Shown: piece by piece, positions 1-4,917 of the stretch
Layout: every line of letters begins with the position of its first letter
Position numbering within the stretch: the stretch's first letter is position 1
Assembly: GCA_023623095.1 (NCBI GenBank)
Contig: JAMNXX010000016.1
Coordinates: 1 to 5,038 of the forward strand
DNA length: 5,038 nucleotides
Reading direction: 5' to 3'
Source: Bacillota bacterium
GTDB lineage: Bacteria; Bacillota; Clostridia; Peptostreptococcales; Thermotaleaceae
The notes under the pieces: model-generated
The model's input: only the letters and a program-made list of their open reading frames with translations
Databases searched by the model: none
Told to the model about the DNA's origin: nothing
Position numbers and translations under genes: made by a program

Positions 1-1035
1 GGGAAGATTCGCTTTGGGCTGCTGGCGGTTAAAAATGTAGGGGCTGGGGTCATTGATGCGATCGTAAAGGCAAGGGAGGAAAAGGGGAAGTTTGTTAGCT
101 ATACTGATTTTTGTGAAAAAGTAGAAACCCAGGAAATCAATAAGCGGGCTATCGAAAGCTTAATCCGATGCGGAGCATTTGACGGGTTGGGCGCAAATCG
201 AGCGCAATTGCTCGCGATCTATGAAAAAGTTTTGGATGGGATTCAACAGGAGCGAAAGAGGAATCTAGATGGACAGATTTCTTTGTTTCAGTCGTTTGAG
301 GATGCCATCTCCGACACGCTTAAAGAAGATGTTCTGCCCCAAGTAGCAGAACTCCATCCGAAAAGGCTTCTGGCCATGGAAAAGGAAGTTCTGGGATTTT
401 ATATCAGCGGGCATCCCCTTGCTGAATTTGAGGAAGAGATCAAGAATATTTCTACGATATACACGACGGAACTGGCAGAATTAGGAGAGGCACAGCAGCA
501 CCACATCAAAGACGGAACATTTGTCCGGATTGCAGGGCTGATCGCACATCGCAAAAACAAAGTTACGAAAAATAACAATATGATGGCTTTTATTACGCTG
601 GAAGATTTATTGGGGTCGATAGAAGTATTGGCTTTTCCAACGGTATTTGAAAAATACCATCATCTGCTGTTTGAAGACAGTGCTGTCATCATCGAAGGGA
701 AGATTAGCTTCAAAGAGGAGGAAGAACCTAAGATTATTGCAGAAACCATATTGGAGCTGACGAAAGGAAGCCATCTTCAGTATTCGAATAAAACCAATAT
801 CAAAGCGAGAAAACTATACCTGAAGATCAGCAAAGAAAAAGAATCTTCCAAAACGGTTGAAAAAATCGTCGGGATTTTAAAAAAATGGACAGGGAATATA
901 CCGGTATATCTCTACTTGGAAGGGGAGAAGAAAAAACTGCAGGCGCAAAAGGATTTGTGGGTGGATATCAATGAAGACCTTCTCCGGGAACTAACCGTCC
1001 TCTTGGGAAAGGAATCGGTCAAGATCAGTTCGTAA
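1..1035 (+). CDS. dnaE: DNA polymerase III subunit alpha, C-terminal part (5' end outside window)
   Basis: This is the last 344 codons of the replicative polymerase subunit DnaE, open in frame 1 from the first base to TAA at 1033-1035. The PHP, palm, thumb and finger domains, with their catalytic residues, lie outside the window. Visible residues 1-75 form the helix-hairpin-helix DNA-binding region, with IRFGLLAVKNVG at 3-14 and a second element around NKRAIESLIRCGAFDGLG at 47-64. QISLF at residues 92-96 (bases 274-288) matches the beta-clamp binding consensus QxSLF. FYISGHPL follows, a stretch typical of the family. Residues about 174-253 look like the OB fold (VRIAGLIAHRK through AETILEL), which binds single-stranded DNA in this family. 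The tail carries the usual IPVYLYLEGEKK-like segment. It is not interrupted. No terminator follows it, so some read-through into the next genes is possible. Confidence 0.95.
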   Translation, partial: GKIRFGLLAVKNVGAGVIDAIVKAREEKGKFVSYTDFCEKVETQEINKRAIESLIRCGAFDGLGANRAQLLAIYEKVLDGIQQERKRNLDGQISLFQSFEDAISDTLKEDVLPQVAELHPKRLLAMEKEVLGFYISGHPLAEFEEEIKNISTIYTTELAELGEAQQHHIKDGTFVRIAGLIAHRKNKVTKNNNMMAFITLEDLLGSIEVLAFPTVFEKYHHLLFEDSAVIIEGKISFKEEEEPKIIAETILELTKGSHLQYSNKTNIKARKLYLKISKEKESSKTVEKIVGILKKWTGNIPVYLYLEGEKKKLQAQKDLWVDINEDLLRELTVLLGKESVKISS

Positions 1036-1051
1036 AACAAATCCTGAGATG

Positions 1052-1072
1052 GGTGCATATTAGGTGCATATT
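1052..1072. repeat. Tandem direct repeat of GGTGCATATT, 11-bp period
   Basis: GGTGCATATT occurs at 1052-1061 and again at 1063-1072, separated by one base. The 11-bp period is about one helical turn. The second copy runs into the -35 hexamer of the promoter that follows. That would suit a regulator binding two sites on the same DNA face, but no known operator consensus is recognised. Confidence 0.55.
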
Positions 1073-1099
1073 GCAATTTGATTCAAATTAAATTACAAT
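1071..1099 (+). promoter_or_regulatory. Sigma-A-type promoter upstream of the DUF2007-like gene and pfkA-pyk
   Basis: TTGCAA at 1071-1076 (4 of 6 matches to TTGACA) is followed after exactly 17 bp by TACAAT at 1094-1099 (5 of 6 to TATAAT). The surroundings are very AT-rich. Transcription would start near 1106, about 40 bases before the start codon at 1146. It sits just after the dnaE stop and is the best promoter in the window, so it probably serves the small gene and perhaps all genes to 4821. This is inferred from sequence alone. Confidence 0.65.
1075..1089. promoter_or_regulatory. 7-1-7 palindrome in the promoter spacer (possible operator)
   Basis: AATTTGA-T-TCAAATT is a perfect inverted repeat with a single central base, at 1075-1089. 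It begins in the last bases of the -35 hexamer and otherwise lies in the spacer before the -10. The 7-1-7 geometry is that of Fur/PerR-family boxes, but the bases do not match those consensus sequences. The AT-rich context makes chance palindromes more likely, so the operator reading is tentative. Confidence 0.4.
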
Positions 1100-1118
1100 A
1101 AAATCAAATAAATTGTAA
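1093..1118. repeat. Inverted repeat TTACAAT/ATTGTAA across the -10 and start region
   Basis: TTACAAT at 1093-1099 is complemented exactly by ATTGTAA at 1112-1118, with 12 bases between. The left arm contains the -10 hexamer and the right arm lies just after the predicted transcription start. It could be an operator half-site pair. It is unlikely to be an RNA hairpin, because the left arm lies before the expected start. Confidence 0.35.
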
Positions 1119-1130
1119 AAATTGCTCTTG

Positions 1131-1137
1131 AAGGAGG
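1131..1137 (+). promoter_or_regulatory. Ribosome binding site setting the start at 1146
   Basis: AAGGAGG lies 8 bases before ATG 1146. The upstream in-frame TTG at 1122 precedes this site and has no comparable SD, so 1146 is the start. Confidence 0.9.
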
Positions 1138-1145
1138 ACCTTTTC

Positions 1146-1325
1146 ATGTGGACAGTAATATATGTAGCATGTAATGAAGCAGAAAAACAAAAAATTGAAA
1201 AAAGATTAACAGAGGAAGGATTTCTGGTAAAAGTGAAGCAGATCAGCAGAAAAGACGGAGCATATGAAGTGCTGGTTCCAAGAGCAGAGGCAAGAGAAGC
1301 ACATCAAATATTGATTCAATTATAA
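1146..1325 (+). CDS. Small DUF2007-like protein of unknown function, 59 aa
   Basis: This encodes a 59-residue soluble protein beginning [20 protein letters not shown] and ending at TAA 1323-1325. It has a short hydrophobic beta strand (VIYVA, 4-8), a charged helix ([15 protein letters not shown], 11-25), a second strand (FLVKVKQI, 26-33), a third (YEVLVP, 40-45) and a helix ([13 protein letters not shown], 47-59). This order, with VP followed by an EA-rich helix, is the pattern of DUF2007-type 'putative signal transducing' proteins with a compact ferredoxin/GlnB-like fold. As I recall, short proteins like this beside dnaE-pfkA in clostridia are sometimes labelled 'glutamate decarboxylase'. 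At 59 residues with no PLP-binding lysine motif, that label cannot be right. There is no signal peptide or membrane segment. Its own promoter and strong RBS suggest real expression. Any role in controlling the glycolytic genes is speculation from position. Confidence 0.85.
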   Translation: MWTVIYVACNEAEKQKIEKRLTEEGFLVKVKQISRKDGAYEVLVPRAEAREAHQILIQL

Positions 1326-1531
1326 TGATATGCTCCTTGGTGAAAATAGGCAGAAGATTGGTGGCAGCTGCTATAAAAAAGTTTTCATTGTATAGGAGGG
1401 GGGAGAGTTTTTGTAAAAAGAGCTTTCCCTCTATTTGTATCATCGATCGCTCTATCATTTGCAGACGGAAAGACAGCGCAGGAGGATTTCATTATTTTTT
1501 TGCTGCTAAAGAAGAAGCGAGGAGGAAGAGG
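1326..1531 (+). other. Leader region between the small gene and pfkA, weakly structured
   Basis: This 206-base purine-rich segment has no gene that I can support. It contains two SD-like tracts with no start codon at a usable distance: AGGAGGGGGG at 1394-1403 and AGGAGG at 1480-1485. A possible long hairpin pairs 1339-1346 with 1382-1389 (six Watson-Crick and two G-U pairs), with an inner TAG(G)CAG/CTGCTA stem at 1347-1353 and 1368-1373. A second pairs GGGAGAG at 1401-1407 with CTTTCCC at 1423-1429 (one G-U), enclosing TTTTTGTAAAAA. Neither ends in a U-tract, so neither is an intrinsic terminator. I see no convincing promoter here. The pfkA frame stays open throughout from an ATG at 1325 that overlaps the previous stop (TAATG). 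Confidence 0.4.
1519..1525 (+). promoter_or_regulatory. Ribosome binding site setting the pfkA start at 1532
   Basis: GAGGAGG lies 6 bases before ATG 1532. It selects this codon over the in-frame ATG at 1325, which would add 69 residues foreign to the family. Confidence 0.9.
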
Positions 1532-2494
1532 ATGAAAAAGATAGGGGTTCTTACAAGCGGCGGAGACGCTCCAGGAATGAATGCTGCAATCCGTGCAGTC
1601 GTAAGAAAGGCGATTTATCATAACCTACAAGTTGTCGGAATCAAAAGAGGGTATGAAGGACTTATTCAGGGAAATATTGAAGATATGAATCTTTCATCGG
1701 TGGCAGATATTATCCATAAGGGAGGAACGATGCTTCGGACTGCCCGGAGCGATGAATTTATGACAGATGCCGGATTAGAAAAAGCGATAAATGTTATCTC
1801 CGTTTTTAAAATTGATGGTATTGTTGTCATCGGAGGAGATGGATCATTTAAGGGAGCACAAAGGCTGAACGAGGCAGGAATTCCGGTTATCGGGATTCCC
1901 GGTACCATTGATAATGACATGGCTTATACAGATTATTCGATTGGGTTTAATACGGCCATCAATACGGTGCTTTATGCCATCAGCAATATTCGCGATACAT
2001 CCACTTCCCACGGAAGAGCAAATATTATCGAAGTGATGGGCAGAGATTGCGGAGACATTGCACTATATGCGGGATTGGCGGGAGGGGCAGAAAGCATTAT
2101 CGTCCCGGAAGTAGATTTTTCTATCGACGAAATCTGCAGAAGGCTCATTCAGGGAAGAAACAGGGGGAAATTACACAGCATCATTATCTTGGCAGAAGGG
2201 GTTGTGGAGAACTCTTATGAGTTTGCGAAAGAAATTGAAAAGAAATCCGGTGCAGAAACGAGGCTAACGATATTAGGGCATATTCAACGAGGCGGGAGCC
2301 CTACCGCTTTTGACAGGATACTGGCAAGCTCCATGGGAGCCCGGGCAGTGGAACTTCTCATGGAAGGGAAAAAAGGAAAGGCGATTGGGATCCGGGGAAA
2401 TCAGATCTATGACGTTGATATCAAGGAAGCATTATCTTGTCAGAAAAAGATCAATCAGGATATGTATGAACTTGCAAAAATATTATCAATATAA
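1532..2494 (+). CDS. pfkA: ATP-dependent 6-phosphofructokinase
   Basis: This cytosolic enzyme phosphorylates fructose 6-phosphate with ATP to fructose 1,6-bisphosphate, the committed step of glycolysis. The chosen start gives 320 residues, the normal bacterial PfkA length, and begins [17 protein letters not shown]. Signature residues fall at or within one position of E. coli numbering: GGDAPGMN (10-17), R72, GGDGS (101-105), PGTIDND (123-129) with catalytic D127, R162, MGR ending at R171, E222, R244, and GHIQRGGSP (249-257) with H250 and R253. G104 in GGDGS marks ATP rather than pyrophosphate as phosphoryl donor. Effector-site residues R21, R25, D59, R154, E187, R211 and K213 are also present, so allosteric control by PEP and ADP/GDP is likely. 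pyk follows after a short gap, as in many Firmicutes, implying co-transcription. An N-terminally extended form from 1325 is judged unlikely. Confidence 0.97.
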   Translation: MKKIGVLTSGGDAPGMNAAIRAVVRKAIYHNLQVVGIKRGYEGLIQGNIEDMNLSSVADIIHKGGTMLRTARSDEFMTDAGLEKAINVISVFKIDGIVVIGGDGSFKGAQRLNEAGIPVIGIPGTIDNDMAYTDYSIGFNTAINTVLYAISNIRDTSTSHGRANIIEVMGRDCGDIALYAGLAGGAESIIVPEVDFSIDEICRRLIQGRNRGKLHSIIILAEGVVENSYEFAKEIEKKSGAETRLTILGHIQRGGSPTAFDRILASSMGARAVELLMEGKKGKAIGIRGNQIYDVDIKEALSCQKKINQDMYELAKILSI

Positions 2495-2498
2495 TCAT

Positions 2499-2512
2499 AG
2501 GCAGCAATGCCT
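2499..2512 (+). other. Small intercistronic hairpin with GCAA tetraloop
   Basis: AGGCA (2499-2503) pairs perfectly with TGCCT (2508-2512) around GCAA, a GNRA-type tetraloop, and a U-G pair could add one step. It lies 4 bases after the pfkA stop codon and 15 bases before the pyk RBS. The following bases (GAATATTTG) are not a U-tract, so it should not terminate strongly. Segmental mRNA stabilisation or processing is possible. A 5-bp stem could also be chance. Confidence 0.35.
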
Positions 2513-2527
2513 GAATATTTGTTAGAT

Positions 2528-2534
2528 GGAGAGG
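2528..2534 (+). promoter_or_regulatory. Ribosome binding site deciding the pyk start
   Basis: GGAGAGG ends one base before the ATG at 2536 but 10 bases before the in-frame ATG at 2545. The first spacing is too short for initiation, so 2545 is preferred. Confidence 0.75.
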
Positions 2535-2544
2535 TATGAAAGCA

Positions 2545-4302
2545 ATGAGAAAGACAAAGATCGTTTGTACGATTGGCCCTGCCAGTGAAGAGCTGGAAGT
2601 GATTCTTGAATTGATCAAAAACGGGATGAATGTAGCTCGCCTTAATTTTTCCCATGGAAATTATGAAGAACACCAAAGGAGGATCGAGCGGATCAAGCAA
2701 GCAAGGGAAATATTAGGGAAACATGTTGCGATATTGTTAGATACGAAAGGTCCGGAAATCCGAACGGGAAGTTTTAAGGATGGAGAAGCCTTCTTAGAAG
2801 AAGGAAGAGAATTCATCTTGACAAGCAGAGATGTCTTGGGAGATGCTTCGATCAGCAGCATTACATATAAAGGATTGCCTCAGGATGTCCGCCCGCAAGA
2901 TAAAATCCTGATCGATGATGGGTTGATTGAACTGGAGGTATTGGAGATACTCAACGAGACGGATATCCGGTGTGAGATAAAAAATTCAGGGGTTGTTAAA
3001 AACTATAAAGGGGTCAATGTACCGGGGGTTCGGGTCAAACTGCCTGCAGTCACGGAGAAGGATATCCACGATATCGTTTTCGGAATCAAAAATAATATCG
3101 ATCTGATTGCAGCTTCTTTTGTCCGAAAGGTAGAAGATGTATTGGAGATCAGAAAGATATTGGAGCAGCACCGGGCAGAGGATATTCAGATCATATCGAA
3201 GATAGAAAATCAAGAAGGCGTCGAAAATATTCAAGGGATTATCGATGTATCCGATGGGATCATGGTTGCTCGAGGTGATTTGGGCGTTGAGATTCCTCCC
3301 GAGCGGATTCCCATCGTTCAAAAAATGATCATCCGCGAATGCAACAATGCCGGCAAGCCGGTGATTACAGCGACGCAAATGCTCGATTCGATGATTCGGA
3401 ATCCCCGCCCGACCCGTGCAGAGGTTACGGATGTTGCCAACGCAATCTTTGATGGAACGGATGCGATTATGCTATCAGGCGAGACAGCAGCTGGAAAATA
3501 CCCGATCGAATCGGTCAAAACCATGGCAGATATCGCCCGAGCAGCAGAAGATGCAATCGACTACCCAGCTGTTTTGAGAGAAAAAGGAGTAGGCAAAGAA
3601 AAATCGATTACGGATGCGATCAGCCATGCAACATGCACCAGCGCACAAGATTTGGGCGCAGCGGCGATTATCACGGCTACTTCAAGCGGTTATACGGCAA
3701 GAATGGTATCCAAATTCAGACCAAAGGCGCCGATCATCGTCACAACCACCAATCAAAAAGTAGCCCGACAGCTTGCGTTGACCTGGGGCACGTATCCGCT
3801 TCTGACGGAAAAAGGGTATTCTACAGACGAGGTCTTTGATCTGTCGATTCAGAGAGCCTTAGAAGCCGGATACATCAAAGGAGGGGATCTCGTCATCATC
3901 ACAGCCGGTGTTCCCGTGGGCGTAGCTGGGACAACGAACACCATTAAGGTGCATATTGCAGGAGAAGTTTTGGTAAAAGGAGTAGGAATCGGGAAAAAAT
4001 CAGCAATGGGAAGAGTTCGTATCGTTGCTGATGCAAAAGAGGCTGCTGTTCAATTTGAAGAAGGAGATGTTTTGGTCACACAGGCAACCGATAAAGAGAT
4101 GGTGCCTTTTATGGAAAAGGCAGCTGCGATTATTACAGAAGAGGGCGGATTGACATCCCATGCGGCAATCGTGGGATTGCATATTGGCAAACCTGTAATC
4201 GTAGGAGCAAATCGCGCAACAGAAGTTCTGAAAGACGGCATGTTCGTAACGGTGGACAGCATCCGAGGATTGGTTTATAGCGGAAAAGCGACCGTACGAT
4301 AA
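2545..4302 (+). CDS. pyk: Pyruvate kinase with C-terminal PEP-utiliser domain
   Basis: This enzyme converts PEP and ADP to pyruvate and ATP, the last step of glycolysis. Starting at 2545 gives 585 residues beginning MRKTKIVCTIGPASE, matching the usual start and length of Bacillus-type enzymes. ATG 2536 would add MKA but sits one base from the SD. Visible motifs: NVARLNFSHG (29-38) with R32; LLDTKGPEIRT (64-74) with D66 and R73; the barrel lysine and metal ligands in ISKIENQEG (217-225: K219, E221) and ARGDLGVE (242-249: D245); ITATQML (274-280); and IMLSGETAAGKYP (308-320). The B domain is inserted at about 70-170, and the C domain spans about 350-470. Residues about 480-585 form the extra C-terminal domain related to the phosphohistidine domain of PPDK and PTS enzyme I, with GGLTSHAAIVG at 533-543. 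It follows pfkA by 50 bases and is probably in the same transcript. Confidence 0.97.
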   Translation: MRKTKIVCTIGPASEELEVILELIKNGMNVARLNFSHGNYEEHQRRIERIKQAREILGKHVAILLDTKGPEIRTGSFKDGEAFLEEGREFILTSRDVLGDASISSITYKGLPQDVRPQDKILIDDGLIELEVLEILNETDIRCEIKNSGVVKNYKGVNVPGVRVKLPAVTEKDIHDIVFGIKNNIDLIAASFVRKVEDVLEIRKILEQHRAEDIQIISKIENQEGVENIQGIIDVSDGIMVARGDLGVEIPPERIPIVQKMIIRECNNAGKPVITATQMLDSMIRNPRPTRAEVTDVANAIFDGTDAIMLSGETAAGKYPIESVKTMADIARAAEDAIDYPAVLREKGVGKEKSITDAISHATCTSAQDLGAAAIITATSSGYTARMVSKFRPKAPIIVTTTNQKVARQLALTWGTYPLLTEKGYSTDEVFDLSIQRALEAGYIKGGDLVIITAGVPVGVAGTTNTIKVHIAGEVLVKGVGIGKKSAMGRVRIVADAKEAAVQFEEGDVLVTQATDKEMVPFMEKAAAIITEEGGLTSHAAIVGLHIGKPVIVGANRATEVLKDGMFVTVDSIRGLVYSGKATVR

Positions 4303-4383
4303 AAAATGATTGGTGAAAATCTGTACAAAGGATTAAGGATTTTTGTGCATTCGAGTCAAATTTTGAAGCAACGACAGAAAAAC

Positions 4384-4390
4384 GAGGGGG
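4384..4390 (+). promoter_or_regulatory. Ribosome binding site setting the thioesterase start
   Basis: GAGGGGG lies 8 bases before ATG 4399. The upstream in-frame ATG at 4306, four bases past the pyk stop, has no SD. Confidence 0.8.
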
Positions 4391-4398
4391 AATTGAAA

Positions 4399-4821
4399 AT
4401 GTATACAAATGATGCAGAAATACGAGTAAGATATCAGGAAACGGATCAGATGGGTGTTGTATATTATGGAAATTACTATACCTGGTTTGAAGTGGGGCGA
4501 AATGAATTTTTCCGTTCGATCGGACGAGATTGCGCTTCCTTGGAAGAAGAAGGGGTTTTTCTGCCTGTGATTGAAAGCTACTGCAGATATAAAGAGGGAG
4601 CGCGATATGATGATGAAATCATTATTCATACAAAGATTCAAGAGATGACGGGGGCAAAGATCGAATTTCATTATCAGATCTTGAGAAAAAAGGACAATCG
4701 ACTATTGGCAGAGGGGAAAACGGTTCATGGCTTTGTAAACAGAGATCTAAAACCGATCCGGTTAAAAAAGCTCCATCCGGATCTTTGGGAGCAGCTACAG
4801 GCCTGCATAGAGGGAAAATAG
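4399..4821 (+). CDS. Acyl-CoA thioesterase, YbgC/FadM-like hotdog (4HBT) family
   Basis: This 140-residue cytosolic protein is a single hotdog domain, normal for the 4HBT family. The diagnostic block is RYQETDQMGVVYYGNY (11-26) followed by WFEVGRNEFFRSIG (29-42). D16 aligns with the catalytic aspartate of 4-hydroxybenzoyl-CoA thioesterase, and the helix with E31 and R34 matches the usual ExGR pattern. The later strands DDEIIIHTKI, AKIEFHYQIL and LLAEGKTVHGFVN are the standard hotdog sheet. Such enzymes hydrolyse acyl-CoA or acyl-ACP thioesters, but the acyl group cannot be read from the sequence. The position usually held by His in YbgC (VVYHANY) is Tyr here (VVYYGNY), as I recall is common in clostridial members. 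It follows pyk by 96 bases with no terminator or clear promoter between, so it is likely the last gene of the operon. The start is set by the SD at 4384-4390; the 31-codon upstream extension is rejected. Confidence 0.9.
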   Translation: MYTNDAEIRVRYQETDQMGVVYYGNYYTWFEVGRNEFFRSIGRDCASLEEEGVFLPVIESYCRYKEGARYDDEIIIHTKIQEMTGAKIEFHYQILRKKDNRLLAEGKTVHGFVNRDLKPIRLKKLHPDLWEQLQACIEGK

Positions 4822-4827
4822 ATAGGG

Positions 4828-4866
4828 TTTAGGAATAGAATAAAGAATTGGTATAAAATTCCTAAA
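4828..4866 (+). repeat. Inverted repeat TTTAGGAAT/ATTCCTAAA after the thioesterase
   Basis: TTTAGGAAT at 4828-4836 is perfectly complemented by ATTCCTAAA at 4858-4866, with 21 bases between. It begins 6 bases after the thioesterase stop. No U-tract follows directly, so it is not a standard terminator. Its loop contains the left arm of the next repeat. Confidence 0.5.
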
Positions 4867-4917
4867 ATCGGATATACTAAAAATAAGTTTTTTTGCCCCT
4901 TAGCAGTAACCAATTCT
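4844..4917 (+). repeat. Inverted repeat AGAATTGGT/ACCAATTCT interlaced with the previous one
   Basis: AGAATTGGT at 4844-4852 is perfectly complemented by ACCAATTCT at 4909-4917, enclosing 56 bases with a T7 tract (4888-4894) and GCCCC. Its left arm lies in the loop of the 4828-4866 repeat and its right arm lies outside that repeat, so together they have pseudoknot topology. No target-site duplication flanks it. The function is unknown. Confidence 0.5.
4848..4878 (+). promoter_or_regulatory. Promoter-like hexamer pair, poor spacing
   Basis: TTGGTA (4848-4853) and TATACT (4873-4878) resemble -35 and -10 hexamers (4 of 6 and 5 of 6), but they are 19 bp apart and there is no extended TG. If active, the transcript would begin near 4885 and stop at the terminator by 4965, a roughly 80-base RNA with no ORF. 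This is weak. Confidence 0.2.

Noticed and set aside
1337..1347. TTGGTGAAAAT shared with 4310-4320, a possible dispersed motif
   Set aside because: An 11-base match in a 5-kb window is expected by chance, and the surrounding bases do not align.
1243..1458. Minus-strand frame of 71 codons across the end of the small gene
   Set aside because: It is antisense to a well-supported gene, has no RBS and shows low-complexity hydrophobic composition typical of a shadow frame.
1413..1535. Open frame before pfkA ending in TGA that overlaps the pfkA ATG (ATGA)
   Set aside because: Its translation looks plausible ([19 protein letters not shown]...) and the ATGA overlap is typical of coupling. However, it has no ATG, GTG or TTG start before 1500, leaving at most an 11-codon peptide.
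2310..2525. Plus-strand frame of 71 codons overlapping the end of pfkA
   Set aside because: It overlaps the conserved PfkA C-terminus in another frame, with no RBS or family resemblance.
2507..2539. Ten-codon mini-ORF (MPEYLLDGEV) ending across the first pyk ATG
   Set aside because: It has no RBS and no regulatory codon run, so it is within chance expectation for a short gap.
2986..3378. Minus-strand frame of 130 codons inside pyk
   Set aside because: It lies wholly antisense to conserved pyruvate kinase coding sequence and resembles no family; it is a by-product of codon bias.
4306..4398. N-terminal extension of the thioesterase from ATG 4306
   Set aside because: It has no RBS, the extension is unlike the family, and a good SD precedes ATG 4399.
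4333..4671. Minus-strand frame of 112 codons over the thioesterase
   Set aside because: It is antisense to the conserved hotdog domain and has no recognisable motif or RBS.
4844..4917. Inverted repeat as the ends of a miniature transposable element
   Set aside because: The arms are only 9 bp, there is no flanking target duplication and no other copy exists in the window.
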